From positions 1-22,875 of IMG/VR virus record IMGVR_UViG_3300030090_003988: a DNA stretch of 22,875 nucleotides. One strand, 5' to 3'. Of the stretch, positions 1 through 5,393 are shown in pieces (position 1 is the stretch's first letter; every line of letters starts with the position of its first letter). The notes under the pieces are model-generated. The model was not told the origin of the DNA. It ran no database searches and was given only the letters and a program-made list of their open reading frames with translations. Source of the DNA: a virus. The position numbers and the translations under genes were made by a program.

Positions 1-414
1 CAGATCAACCCTGGGCGCTATCAGGAATGGATTGAGCCACTCCTGGATAACTGGCTGGTGCAAAACACCCAACCGATTGCTGTTGAATACCGCTTGTGCG
101 ATCCGCGCATTTCGCTCGGAGGGTCGTTTGACTTTCTAATTCAGTACAAGGGCAAAACCATTTTGGGTGATCTCAAAACTGTTAGTACGGCTGGTGCGGT
201 GGAATCACGCAAAGCCGCAACAGCTCAACTGGGTGGATATTTGAACATGATGAACTACCACCACCCAAAACTTTGGATCGATCGATGCGTCACCTTGGTG
301 TCAGGGCCGGGTGTGGCAAAAGTGATCAGCTCAGACCCAGGCGAATGCATCAATGCCTGGGAAGATGCTTGGGGCAGATACTCGGTGAACCTTGAGGTCA
401 AGGAGCCGTTCTGA
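1..414 (+). CDS. PD-(D/E)XK (RecB-like) nuclease, 5'-truncated
   Basis: The last 137 residues of a protein that begins before the window. The visible part has the core of the RecB/Cas4-type PD-(D/E)XK nuclease fold. A Glu stands in AVEYRL (fragment residue 29), then GGSFDFLI gives the first acidic residue (D44), ILGDLKT gives the D-x-K pair (D57, K59), and AQLGGY gives the Q-x3-Y motif (Q76, Y80) typical of this family. Phage members usually act as exonucleases that resect DNA ends for recombination or repair, which fits the ERF annealing protein and RusA resolvase downstream. The stop overlaps the next start as TGATG. The missing N-terminus could hold a helicase or other domain, so the full protein may not be a stand-alone nuclease. 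I am fairly sure of the fold and less sure of the exact role. Confidence 0.8.
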   Translation, partial: QINPGRYQEWIEPLLDNWLVQNTQPIAVEYRLCDPRISLGGSFDFLIQYKGKTILGDLKTVSTAGAVESRKAATAQLGGYLNMMNYHHPKLWIDRCVTLVSGPGVAKVISSDPGECINAWEDAWGRYSVNLEVKEPF

Positions 415-644
415 TGCTGCGGCAGAGATCTATTGACTATGTGATCGGGCTGATCAAGCAGCTACGAATCGATGATCCGGAGTACTGCGATAGGTGTCAG
501 CAAGAATTCAAGCAGCAGTTCGGTTGCTTCGCGTCACCCAGCTACAAGTGGACTGACGAATCGTGGTCTTTTTGGCTGCACAAATGCGGAACATGGCGGG
601 TCGAAAGCATGCGGATTGTCAAACGAGATAAGCCTCGCTGGTGA
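414..644 (+). CDS. hypothetical protein, 76 aa
   Basis: I do not recognise this 76-residue protein. It starts on the ATG that shares one base with the stop of the nuclease gene (TGATG), so the two are probably translated together. It contains three Cys in the first half and middle (DRCQQEF, FGCF, HKCG) and a Trp-rich stretch (KWTDESWSFW), with a basic C-terminus (RIVKRDKPRW). The Cys are not in a clear zinc-knuckle spacing. The tight coupling to the nuclease suggests an accessory role in DNA processing, but that is inference. The stop lies just one base before the first copy of the repeated regulatory element, so this gene ends a transcription or regulatory unit. Confidence 0.7.
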   Translation: MLRQRSIDYVIGLIKQLRIDDPEYCDRCQQEFKQQFGCFASPSYKWTDESWSFWLHKCGTWRVESMRIVKRDKPRW

Positions 645-645
645 G

Positions 646-695
646 TGGTATACAAGTCAGGGTTTTTGGTATACCATTTTTATGTCAACAACCCC
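646..695 (+). promoter_or_regulatory. Repeated early promoter/operator element, copy 1
   Basis: Left site TGGTATACA starts at 646 and the perfect palindrome TGGTATACCA is at 667-676, 21 bp apart start to start. A leader with TATGTCAACAACCCC follows to 695, and the ATG of the next gene is at 705. It starts directly after the stop codon of the 76-aa gene. Five copies of this arrangement lie in 646-3973, all upstream of a plus-strand gene. TGGTATACC resembles an extended -10 (TGN-TATANN), but operator or phage-polymerase promoter readings are also possible. Confidence 0.8.
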
Positions 696-704
696 AACCG
701 GTTC

Positions 705-944
705 ATGGCTTACGAGCACTTTTTCCCCCATCCCAACGCAGGCAACAGGTACTACTTGAATGAAGCTCAGCGCCAAGTGGTCATTGAAAATGCTCTCGAT
801 TTGTGCGAAGGCAACGGTTGGGAACCTGACGAAATTGCAAAAGAGCGCGAACTCTATGAAAGCTGGAACAACAAGGATCTGGTAGAAATGCTTTGTGGTC
901 ATGATTGGCTCGGGTTTGTGGGCCAGACCACGGAGATGAAATGA
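705..944 (+). CDS. hypothetical protein, 79 aa, behind element copy 1
   Basis: An unrecognised 79-residue acidic protein. I take the ATG at 705 rather than the in-frame alternative start further upstream because the upstream codons run through the repeated promoter/operator element. The protein starts MAYEHFFPHPNAGNRYYLN and has two probable helices (residues ~20-34, EAQRQVVIENALDLCEG, and ~42-62, DEIAKERELYESWNNKDLVEML). There is no Shine-Dalgarno sequence, and the ATG follows the G-poor leader of element copy 1 by nine bases. A terminator hairpin begins eight bases after the stop, so this is probably a single-gene transcript. No function can be assigned. Confidence 0.75.
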   Translation: MAYEHFFPHPNAGNRYYLNEAQRQVVIENALDLCEGNGWEPDEIAKERELYESWNNKDLVEMLCGHDWLGFVGQTTEMK

Positions 945-951
945 GCAACAC

Positions 952-978
952 GGAGGCCTCAAAAGGCCTCCACTTTTG
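952..978 (+). terminator. Rho-independent terminator
   Basis: A perfect 8-bp G+C-rich inverted repeat, GGAGGCCT (952-959) and AGGCCTCC (964-971), with a four-base loop CAAA, is followed by ACTTTTGAT. It lies between the stop of the 79-aa gene (944) and element copy 2 (980). The T tract is short, so termination may be partial. The order terminator then element supports the element being a promoter. Confidence 0.75.
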
Positions 979-979
979 A

Positions 980-1030
980 TGGTATACAGATCCAGTATTT
1001 TGGTATACCATAGTTGTATCAACCAACCCC
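980..1030 (+). promoter_or_regulatory. Repeated early promoter/operator element, copy 2
   Basis: TGGTATACA starts at 980 and TGGTATACCA is at 1001-1010, again 21 bp apart. The leader TAGTTGTATCAACCAACCCC is at 1011-1030 and the ATG of the 58-aa gene is at 1043. The element begins directly after a terminator hairpin, so the gene behind it needs its own promoter, and this element is the only candidate in the 98-base gap. Confidence 0.85.
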
Positions 1031-1042
1031 AAGGCATTTCAA

Positions 1043-1219
1043 ATGACCATCGACCAACAGATCACTGACCTCAAGGTTCTTCTTAATCAACTCGAAACCG
1101 AGTACGCACACACCATTGCATCTGGCGATTGGGTGGCCTGCTCAGCCGCCAAAGGCAAAGTTGCCAAGGTCCGCAACCGCATCGGCAAGCTCATCAAGGT
1201 CCGCATGGGCATGGCCTGA
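1043..1219 (+). CDS. hypothetical basic protein, 58 aa
   Basis: A short gene of 58 residues starting MTIDQQITDLKVLLNQLETE and ending IKVRMGMA. The N-terminal half is an amphipathic, coiled-coil-like helix (residues 5-22). The C-terminal half is strongly basic (KGKVAKVRNRIGKLIKVR), which could bind nucleic acid. It has no Shine-Dalgarno sequence. The ATG comes 32 bases after the palindrome of element copy 2, the same layout as four other genes here, which is the main reason to accept so short a gene. No homologous family is recognised. Confidence 0.7.
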   Translation: MTIDQQITDLKVLLNQLETEYAHTIASGDWVACSAAKGKVAKVRNRIGKLIKVRMGMA

Positions 1220-1229
1220 TTTTTTCAGG

Positions 1230-1280
1230 TGGTATACAGCTACGGCATTTTGGTATACCATAGTTCTATCAACCAACCCC
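1230..1280 (+). promoter_or_regulatory. Repeated early promoter/operator element, copy 3
   Basis: TGGTATACA starts at 1230 and TGGTATACCA is at 1251-1260, 21 bp apart. The leader TAGTTCTATCAACCAACCCC (1261-1280) precedes the ATG at 1291. Just upstream, CCTGA-TTTTT-TCAGG (1215-1229) forms a small 5-bp hairpin that overlaps the end of the preceding gene. It may be a weak terminator, although its T run is in the loop rather than after the stem. Confidence 0.85.
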
Positions 1281-1290
1281 GGTTCAACTC

Positions 1291-1518
1291 ATGATTCCCG
1301 ACAAGCTGCCCAAGGTCCGCACCATCAAGTACATCAAGCAGGTTTTGGCTAATTACGAAGGCCGCTATCTCAAGCTGAAAGAGAATGACGGCTCCACCTA
1401 TCACTTCGTAAGTGTCGACTTTGATGAGTGGTACTTCGACACCACCGAAGAGCTATTGGCCTGGGCCACCTTCTACTTCTGGAACCGCGACATGCAACCC
1501 GCTGGAGGTGCCAAGTGA
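1291..1518 (+). CDS. hypothetical protein, 75 aa, behind element copy 3
   Basis: An unrecognised 75-residue protein. The N-terminal third is basic (MIPDKLPKVRTIKYIKQVL). The rest looks like a small alpha/beta domain with many aromatics (YHFVSVDFDEWYFDTTEELL, then WATFYFWNRD). The ATG follows the leader of element copy 3 by ten bases and has no Shine-Dalgarno sequence. Its stop overlaps the GTG start of the next gene as GTGA, so the following genes up to RusA probably form one operon driven from copy 3. No function can be given. Confidence 0.75.
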   Translation: MIPDKLPKVRTIKYIKQVLANYEGRYLKLKENDGSTYHFVSVDFDEWYFDTTEELLAWATFYFWNRDMQPAGGAK

Positions 1519-1688
1519 ATACACACGATCTTTTATCTCAAGTTCTTCGAACCTCATACGAGGACAACCATTATTGGAGCGACGACGATCAACCACTTGA
1601 CTACGAAGCCATGACTGCCTTCGTTTCCCAACACGTAAAAGATCTAGAAGAGTTGGTTGTGGATTTTATTGGCAATCGTTTGGCATGA
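1515..1688 (+). CDS. hypothetical acidic protein, 57 aa, GTG start
   Basis: A 57-residue protein that starts at GTG 1515, sharing GTGA with the end of the previous gene. A longer in-frame reading exists upstream but would overlap that gene by about 90 bases, so I prefer the coupled start. The sequence is acidic (DNHYWSDDDQPLDYEAM) with a C-terminal helix (HVKDLEELVVDFIGNRLA). Its stop shares ATGA with the next start. Being in a chain of overlapping genes makes it likely to be real, but I recognise no family. Confidence 0.65.
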   Translation: MNTHDLLSQVLRTSYEDNHYWSDDDQPLDYEAMTAFVSQHVKDLEELVVDFIGNRLA

Positions 1689-2188
1689 ACATCTTCTATA
1701 CCGACGAAAGCCCTTGGGTCTCAGCTCGCACCCTATGCGACAAGCACATCGTGAAAATGCCAGTCGAAACGGTGCAGATGCTGGTCTCAGCTCTAAACCG
1801 ACATGGCATTCAACATCAGGTGCTTACCAAGGCCGGTGCATTGCACAAAGGTGGCTACAGACATCATCCCTGTACTGTTTGGGCAGGTGATTCACGTTCA
1901 AACGCCACTTGGCTTTTGCGGCACGGGTACAGCCTGTGTCATGAATACTTCCGACGCTACGGGCGTGTACACATTGCTTACAAGCAGCTTGGAGAGTTTC
2001 ACCGTGAGCTGTTTTGGTTGCCTGAAGCTGGCTTTACAGAGCCATACCAGGCAATGCCAGATGAACTAAAAATCCCAGGTGATCCAGTCGCTGCCTACAG
2101 GCAATACATGCAGTTCAAAGTCAACAGCAAACCATTCGTCTTTACATGGCGCAACGCGCCACATCGCAAACCCACTTGGATCCACTGA
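1685..2188 (+). CDS. conserved phage protein of unknown function (LCDKHIVKM family)
   Basis: A 167-residue protein of a type I remember from many marine phages without an agreed function. Distinct motifs are the N-terminal MNIFYTDESP, then LCDKHIVKMPVETVQML (about residues 18-34), HHPCTVWAGDSRSN (about 60-73), WLLRHGYSLCHEYFRRYG and, near the end, AYRQYM. The run of conserved His, Cys, Asp, Glu and Arg looks like an enzyme active site or metal site and not a structural protein. It starts on ATGA overlapping the previous stop, and its own stop overlaps the next ATG as TGATG. In this DNA-processing neighbourhood a nucleic-acid enzyme is plausible, but that is a guess from context. Confidence 0.75.
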   Translation: MNIFYTDESPWVSARTLCDKHIVKMPVETVQMLVSALNRHGIQHQVLTKAGALHKGGYRHHPCTVWAGDSRSNATWLLRHGYSLCHEYFRRYGRVHIAYKQLGEFHRELFWLPEAGFTEPYQAMPDELKIPGDPVAAYRQYMQFKVNSKPFVFTWRNAPHRKPTWIH

Positions 2189-2514
2189 TGCAAACAGCTC
2201 AAGATTTGGCCGAAGAAATCATGGCCCTAAAGCTACAAATGCGAGCTTTGCAGGCGCAGCTTGACGAGAAAGTTAACCACTTTTATCATCATGTGTCTAA
2301 CGGCTTAGTTGACGACTACAAAACAGAAGACAGTGCTTTTCAGATTGGAACCATTCGCGTAAAACCAGTGCAAACCCGCAGATGGTCGTACAACAAGCAC
2401 ACGAAGTACCAAATTAAAAAATTGCAAGAGGAAGCACAGCTTTTAGGCTTTGCCAAACTGACCACAACTACATCCTTCAGGTTCACGGATACAGCCGATG
2501 CAAGTGAAATTTGA
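2188..2514 (+). CDS. hypothetical coiled-coil protein, 108 aa
   Basis: An unrecognised 108-residue protein. I take the ATG at 2188 because it forms a TGATG junction with the previous stop; an in-frame ATG 42 bases upstream lies inside that gene. Residues ~4-32 (AQDLAEEIMALKLQMRALQAQL) form a convincing coiled coil, and the C-terminal half is basic and mixed alpha/beta (VKPVQTRRWSYNKHTKYQ). This build, a helical N-terminus with a Lys/Arg-rich domain, often occurs in small phage DNA-associated proteins, but no motif fixes a role. It overlaps the start of the RusA gene by 17 bases, so the two are translationally linked. Confidence 0.7.
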   Translation: MQTAQDLAEEIMALKLQMRALQAQLDEKVNHFYHHVSNGLVDDYKTEDSAFQIGTIRVKPVQTRRWSYNKHTKYQIKKLQEEAQLLGFAKLTTTTSFRFTDTADASEI

Positions 2515-2902
2515 GGTGATCGGACGTCCAGCCCCGCAGGGCAGTAAAAACCAGTTTGGTGCTGAATCCAGCCAGTTTGTAAAGCCCTGGCGAGTTGATG
2601 TAAGGTACGCTGCTGTTGAGGCTCTACCCGACGATTGGGCAACAGATCGTGCTGTAGCTGTAGACATCACGTTTAACTTTGTACAGCCCAAAAGTCACTT
2701 CACGTCTAAGGGCAAGCCCAGCAGTAGCTGGACACAGTACCCGATCGGCCGAAACAAAGGCGACATTGACAAACTTTGCCGCAGCACCCTTGACGCTTTG
2801 ACTGGGGTGTTGTTTGACGATGATGCCCAAGTGGTCTACCTCAACGCAAAGCGCCAATGGTCCAGCACTGCTGGAGCTTTAATTTCTGTTTTCAACCTTT
2901 AA
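2498..2902 (+). CDS. rusA: RusA-family Holliday junction resolvase
   Basis: A 134-residue RusA-like endonuclease, close to the usual family length of 120-140. It shows the N-terminal signature GRPAPQGSKN (residues 9-18), the RPKSHY-like stretch QPKSHF (63-68), and the catalytic region KGDIDKLCRSTLDALTGVLFDDDAQV (88-112) split here as KGDIDKL, LDALTGV and FDDDAQV. The acidic residues expected to bind Mg2+ are D89, D91 and one of D107-D109, matching the two-Asp and one-Asp pattern of E. coli RusA. RusA cuts four-way DNA junctions as a dimer; in phages it resolves recombination or branched replication intermediates. It overlaps the upstream gene by 17 bases and works naturally with the ERF protein encoded 1.8 kb downstream. 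Confidence 0.93.
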   Translation: MQVKFEVIGRPAPQGSKNQFGAESSQFVKPWRVDVRYAAVEALPDDWATDRAVAVDITFNFVQPKSHFTSKGKPSSSWTQYPIGRNKGDIDKLCRSTLDALTGVLFDDDAQVVYLNAKRQWSSTAGALISVFNL

Positions 2903-2905
2903 TCC

Positions 2906-3349
2906 ATGACCGAGTTCAACGAATTTCTCAAAACCGATTCAAACTATCAGCTGATATTGACTCGACATCAAAAGGTACATGCAGAAGCCAGAGGCCTTGG
3001 TTTCGAAATCATGCGTGAAGCTCGCAAGGTAAACGGTCTTTTGTTGGCAACTGATCTTTTGCTTGAGAAACTCATGGAGCATGAATGTGTTGAAGAGGGT
3101 GACAGCCGTGACAAAGAGCTTCAACTTCTCACCGGATGCAGTTCTGATAGCTGGTTTGGCACAATCAGCATGACCCTTGATTATGTTCGTGATCAGATTG
3201 TCGAACAATGTCAAGCGGTGGTATTGGCACAACACAATTACGTTAAGGCCCAAGAAAGTGCATCGCAGCATTGTTCAAGCTTGACCGCTGCCAGAGAAGA
3301 GGCAGAAAAGCGTTTCAAGAAACAGCAAGCTGATAAAGCTAAGAAGTAG
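2906..3349 (+). CDS. hypothetical helical protein, 147 aa
   Basis: An unrecognised, almost wholly helical 147-residue protein (MTEFNEFLKTDSNYQLILTR at the start). The C-terminus is a long charged helix ending in a Lys-rich tail (FKKQQADKAKK). A central stretch with Cys, Asp and Ser (HECVEEGDSRDKELQLLTGC) shows no known motif. It begins three bases after the RusA stop, with no clear Shine-Dalgarno sequence, and is the last gene of the unit that starts at element copy 3. Its TAG stop overlaps the degenerate left site of element copy 4. Confidence 0.7.
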   Translation: MTEFNEFLKTDSNYQLILTRHQKVHAEARGLGFEIMREARKVNGLLLATDLLLEKLMEHECVEEGDSRDKELQLLTGCSSDSWFGTISMTLDYVRDQIVEQCQAVVLAQHNYVKAQESASQHCSSLTAAREEAEKRFKKQQADKAKK

Positions 3350-3398
3350 GTTTACAGGTGCGGGCATTTGGTATACCATAGTTATGTCAACAACCCCC
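3348..3398 (+). promoter_or_regulatory. Repeated early promoter/operator element, copy 4 (degenerate left site)
   Basis: The right palindrome TGGTATACCA is intact at 3369-3378. Exactly 21 bp upstream, at 3348, the left site reads AGGTTTACA, two changes from TGGTATACA, where it overlaps the TAG stop of the previous gene. The leader TAGTTATGTCAACAACCCCC follows, and the ATG is at 3408. Keeping the 21-bp spacing in a decayed copy suggests that the left site matters but tolerates change. Confidence 0.8.
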
Positions 3399-3407
3399 AC
3401 CTGATTC

Positions 3408-3587
3408 ATGACTCAACCGCTCGGTCGGGCTCGCTCTTTGGCGCTTCAGCTCGACGCCTTTGAACTTCTTGGCAGAACCACCATTAACGAGGCTGAGGCA
3501 ATTATTGCTGACGTCATTTGGTGCGTTGGCGAAGACACATCAGATGACCGTATCTGTGCTCGGGCACGTCACTACTTTAAGGCTTGA
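3408..3587 (+). CDS. hypothetical protein, 59 aa, behind element copy 4
   Basis: A short helical protein of 59 residues, starting MTQPLGRARSLALQLDAFEL and ending ARARHYFKA. It has two likely helices (residues 8-21 and 27-40) and an acidic turn (GEDTSDD). It begins 29 bases after the palindrome of element copy 4, without a Shine-Dalgarno sequence, and is followed three bases later by the next gene. The position behind the element and the absence of other candidate frames support it. No family is recognised. Confidence 0.7.
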   Translation: MTQPLGRARSLALQLDAFELLGRTTINEAEAIIADVIWCVGEDTSDDRICARARHYFKA

Positions 3588-3590
3588 TTC

Positions 3591-3815
3591 ATGACCGAAT
3601 TTCACGTGAATCTTCGCAACGCAGATCAGCCTTGGGAGCGATCAATTCTTGCTCGTTTTTCTGGCAGCACTGCCGAACAAGACTCCTATCGATTTGCCGT
3701 TGAGTTTTGTGGTGGGCCAGCAGACTGTTCAATCACTGAGGCGGTCAAGTTTCTGGCAAAAGCCAAACCGTTTGTTAACGCAACTGTCGATGTCACTTGC
3801 AGCCAAACTTTTTAA
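3591..3815 (+). CDS. hypothetical protein, 74 aa
   Basis: An unrecognised 74-residue protein that starts MTEFHVNLRNADQPWERSIL and ends VDVTCSQTF. It looks like a small alpha/beta domain, with strands near residues 2-9, 28-34 and 62-69 and a helix near 46-56 (SITEAVKFLAKA). It lies three bases after the previous stop and two bases before the next small gene, so all three belong to the transcription unit of element copy 4. The start shares the context GATTCATG with the gene before it. Confidence 0.7.
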   Translation: MTEFHVNLRNADQPWERSILARFSGSTAEQDSYRFAVEFCGGPADCSITEAVKFLAKAKPFVNATVDVTCSQTF

Positions 3816-3817
3816 TC

Positions 3818-3922
3818 ATGATCAGCATCATTCGTAAACAGCGTCCCGTTCTGCCAGGAGAATCACTGCCTCCTGCCCCACCTGTCTGGAACAAACCGCA
3901 GCCGCAACTGCCCAAAATCTGA
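3818..3922 (+). CDS. hypothetical proline-rich miniprotein, 34 aa
   Basis: A possible 34-residue protein, MISIIRKQRPVLPGESLPPA followed by a Pro- and Gln-rich tail ending QLPKI. Its ATG is two bases after the preceding stop, and its TGA is immediately followed by the left site of element copy 5, so the frame exactly fills the space between gene and promoter. That fit is the main support, since the protein is too short and biased to judge by composition. It could be a peptide that binds a host protein, but nothing in the sequence shows this. Confidence 0.5.
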   Translation: MISIIRKQRPVLPGESLPPAPPVWNKPQPQLPKI

Positions 3923-3973
3923 GGGTATACAAATCGGCTGATCTGGTATACCATAGTTCTATCGACAAACCCC
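3923..3973 (+). promoter_or_regulatory. Repeated early promoter/operator element, copy 5
   Basis: The left site GGGTATACA starts at 3923 and the palindrome TGGTATACCA is at 3944-3953, 21 bp apart. The leader TAGTTCTATCGACAAACCCC ends at 3973 and the ATG is at 3977, the shortest gap of the five (23 bases from the palindrome). This is the last copy in the window; I found no match in the remaining 18.9 kb. Confidence 0.83.
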
Positions 3974-3976
3974 ACC

Positions 3977-4219
3977 ATGGATTTCAACTCACAATCACTT
4001 GCTCTTCACGAATGGCTTGAATGGACTGAGGACTACATCCGCAAGCCCGAACCGGTCAAAGCTCACTTCTGTGAGGCAAAAGATCCCAAGACCAACGAGG
4101 TTATTTGGGATGACCTTCTTTACTCCGAAGAGGACAAGATCAAACGACTCGAAGAAGCCTACAACTCCGGCCTGACTCTAGTCATCAACCCTGAAGCCGA
4201 AACCATCTACGAAGCATGA
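3977..4219 (+). CDS. hypothetical acidic protein, 80 aa, behind element copy 5
   Basis: An unrecognised acidic 80-residue protein, starting MDFNSQSLALHEWLEWTEDY. The middle (CEAKDPKTNEVIWDDLLYSE) and the end (VINPEAETIYEA) are rich in Asp and Glu. Small acidic phage proteins can act as inhibitors or DNA mimics, but no such relation can be shown here. The ATG follows the leader of element copy 5 directly (CCCCACCATG). Its stop shares ATGA with the next start, so both form one unit. Confidence 0.75.
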   Translation: MDFNSQSLALHEWLEWTEDYIRKPEPVKAHFCEAKDPKTNEVIWDDLLYSEEDKIKRLEEAYNSGLTLVINPEAETIYEA

Positions 4220-4596
4220 ACACCACTACCTCTCTTCAGTCCATCCAAGAACTCAAAGAGTTCACACCAGGCCAAATTCTGATTTGTTCTTGGGGTTACT
4301 CCATGACTCTTAATAACTGGTACGTCGTCACCCGCGTGAGCAAAGCCAGCGTTTGGGTTCAGGAGATCGCCGGAGCTGTCTCAAACGATCACGGGATGGG
4401 CGAAGGCCGCTCCATGCCATCGATGGATCGCACGCCAGCTCTGGTCTTTAACAAAGACGGCAAGAAAGTCCCTGCCCCCGTTCGTCGCTTCAAGATCCAT
4501 ACCCAGCGAGCGTCTCAATCGATCTGGGACAGCAAGAACCAACGCAGTATTCGCATCTGGGATATGAAACCCCAGTACCACAACACCTGGGATTGA
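4216..4596 (+). CDS. hypothetical protein, 126 aa, beta-rich
   Basis: A 126-residue protein of unknown function. After a short helical lead (LQSIQELKEFTPGQI) it looks beta-rich and SH3-like: ILICSWGYSM, NNWYVVTRVSKASVWVQEI, then a loop and RRFKIHTQ. The C-terminus is polar and aromatic (KPQYHNTWD). It starts on ATGA overlapping the previous stop. After its stop comes the 136-base untranslated region that holds a possible structured RNA before the ERF gene. I have a vague memory of similar proteins in phages and cyanobacteria, but no name or role. Confidence 0.75.
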   Translation: MNTTTSLQSIQELKEFTPGQILICSWGYSMTLNNWYVVTRVSKASVWVQEIAGAVSNDHGMGEGRSMPSMDRTPALVFNKDGKKVPAPVRRFKIHTQRASQSIWDSKNQRSIRIWDMKPQYHNTWD

Positions 4597-4601
4597 TTCT
4601 C

Positions 4602-4705
4602 GTCGGGAGCCCTGATGCCTGCGCCAACAGGCTGAAAGCTATACAACACCCACTGGGCTTAGGGGGGAAAGCAAGGGCGGAAGGGGTTCCGCGATAACTC
4701 CCGAC
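4602..4705 (+). ncRNA. candidate structured RNA in the ERF leader
   Basis: The 136-base gap 4597-4732 holds a nested foldable segment. GTCGGGAG (4602-4609) pairs perfectly with CTCCCGAC (4698-4705). Inside are two perfect hairpins: GCCTG-CGCCAA-CAGGC (about 4617-4632) and GCGGAA-GGGG-TTCCGC (about 4677-4692), plus a weaker CCC-ACT-GGG. This is a multibranch layout like a riboswitch, attenuator or small ribozyme. No T tract follows, so it is not a simple terminator. I do not recognise the class. The ERF start is 27 bases downstream. Confidence 0.5.
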
Positions 4706-4732
4706 AACCATTTATTCATTCGCTTTCGATTC

Positions 4733-5392
4733 ATGGCAAACGAGTTGGTAAAAGCACTCTGCGGGTTTTACGCAGACGTCGGCGTCATTCAACAAGCTGC
4801 AAAGAGCAACTACGGTCAGTTCGCTGATCTGCCAACTGTTCTCTCCACCGTCTTGCCTGCATTGGCAAAACAAGACCTGATCCAGTCGCAAACCTTTGAG
4901 CCTGCCCCGGACGGTACGATCATTCTCGTAACAACCCTGATGCACGTCAGCGGTGAATCGATCGTGTCTCGACTGCCGTTGATCCTGGGTCGAAACAGCA
5001 ATGCGATGTTTGCTCTTGGCGGATCGATCACTTACTTCCGCCGCTACGCACTGCTGTCAATTCTTGGGTTATCTGCGGATGTAGAGGCAGATCCTGAGGA
5101 TTACGTTGAGCCCGCAACCCCTGCTCCTGTAGCTGCTAAACCTGTTAAGGCAACGACAGGGCACAAGTCGCTAATCAACCCACCGCTGGACACTGAAAAA
5201 GGACCAGACGGAAAGTCAGAGCGTGACAAGGTCATCGACAGCATTAAAAAGCTGCCGGAGAAAAAAGCCGCACAAGTGCTCGAAGATTTCCGCACGGAGT
5301 TCAAAGTCACTGGCCCTACCGTTGCCAATCACATCACGTCTCAAGCTCATGCACAATTCATCGCGGACACCATCAAATCTCTCGCCAAGTGA
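4733..5392 (+). CDS. erf: ERF-family single-strand DNA annealing protein
   Basis: A 219-residue recombinase of the ERF superfamily, named after P22 Erf. The ERF domain spans about residues 5-122, with YGQFADLPTVLSTVLPAL (27-44), the beta segment GTIILVTTLMHVSG and the family hallmark GSITYFRRYALLSILGL (97-113) followed by an acidic stretch (SADVEADPEDY). An Ala/Pro linker (126-140) leads to a charged helical C-terminal domain (~160-219). ERF proteins form rings on single-stranded DNA and anneal complementary strands, working with an exonuclease and an SSB. Candidates for both lie nearby (the RecB-like fragment at the left edge and the gene at 5895). The start is ATG 4733, after the structured leader. 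The stop shares GTGA with a frame that stops after seven codons. Confidence 0.93.
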   Translation: MANELVKALCGFYADVGVIQQAAKSNYGQFADLPTVLSTVLPALAKQDLIQSQTFEPAPDGTIILVTTLMHVSGESIVSRLPLILGRNSNAMFALGGSITYFRRYALLSILGLSADVEADPEDYVEPATPAPVAAKPVKATTGHKSLINPPLDTEKGPDGKSERDKVIDSIKKLPEKKAAQVLEDFRTEFKVTGPTVANHITSQAHAQFIADTIKSLAK

Positions 5393-5393
5393 A

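Noticed and set aside
682-702. Upstream ORF starting at the ATG inside leader copies 1 and 4 (ATGTCAACAACC)
   Set aside because: The ATG is absent from copies 2, 3 and 5, so it is not a kept feature of the leader.
941-979. 12-residue ORF starting on ATGA at 941
   Set aside because: It runs entirely through the terminator hairpin and has no protein-like sequence.
657-1037. Open frames on the minus strand across the element copies
   Set aside because: They run through the palindromes and the terminator, and the translated sequences (Pro/Leu/Cys/His mixtures) look non-coding.
646-3973. CRISPR array or replication iterons
   Set aside because: The copies are hundreds of bases apart, each directly before a gene, with no regular spacers and no clustering.
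4602-4660. Hammerhead ribozyme core (CTGATG, stem, TGAAA) in the ERF leader RNA
   Set aside because: The position-9 A is missing, an extra base stands before GAAA, and no matching UH cleavage site closes stem III next to the outer stem.
4602-4732. tRNA or tmRNA-like end from the 8-bp outer stem
   Set aside because: No T-loop sequence, no anticodon arm and no CCA context can be built from it.
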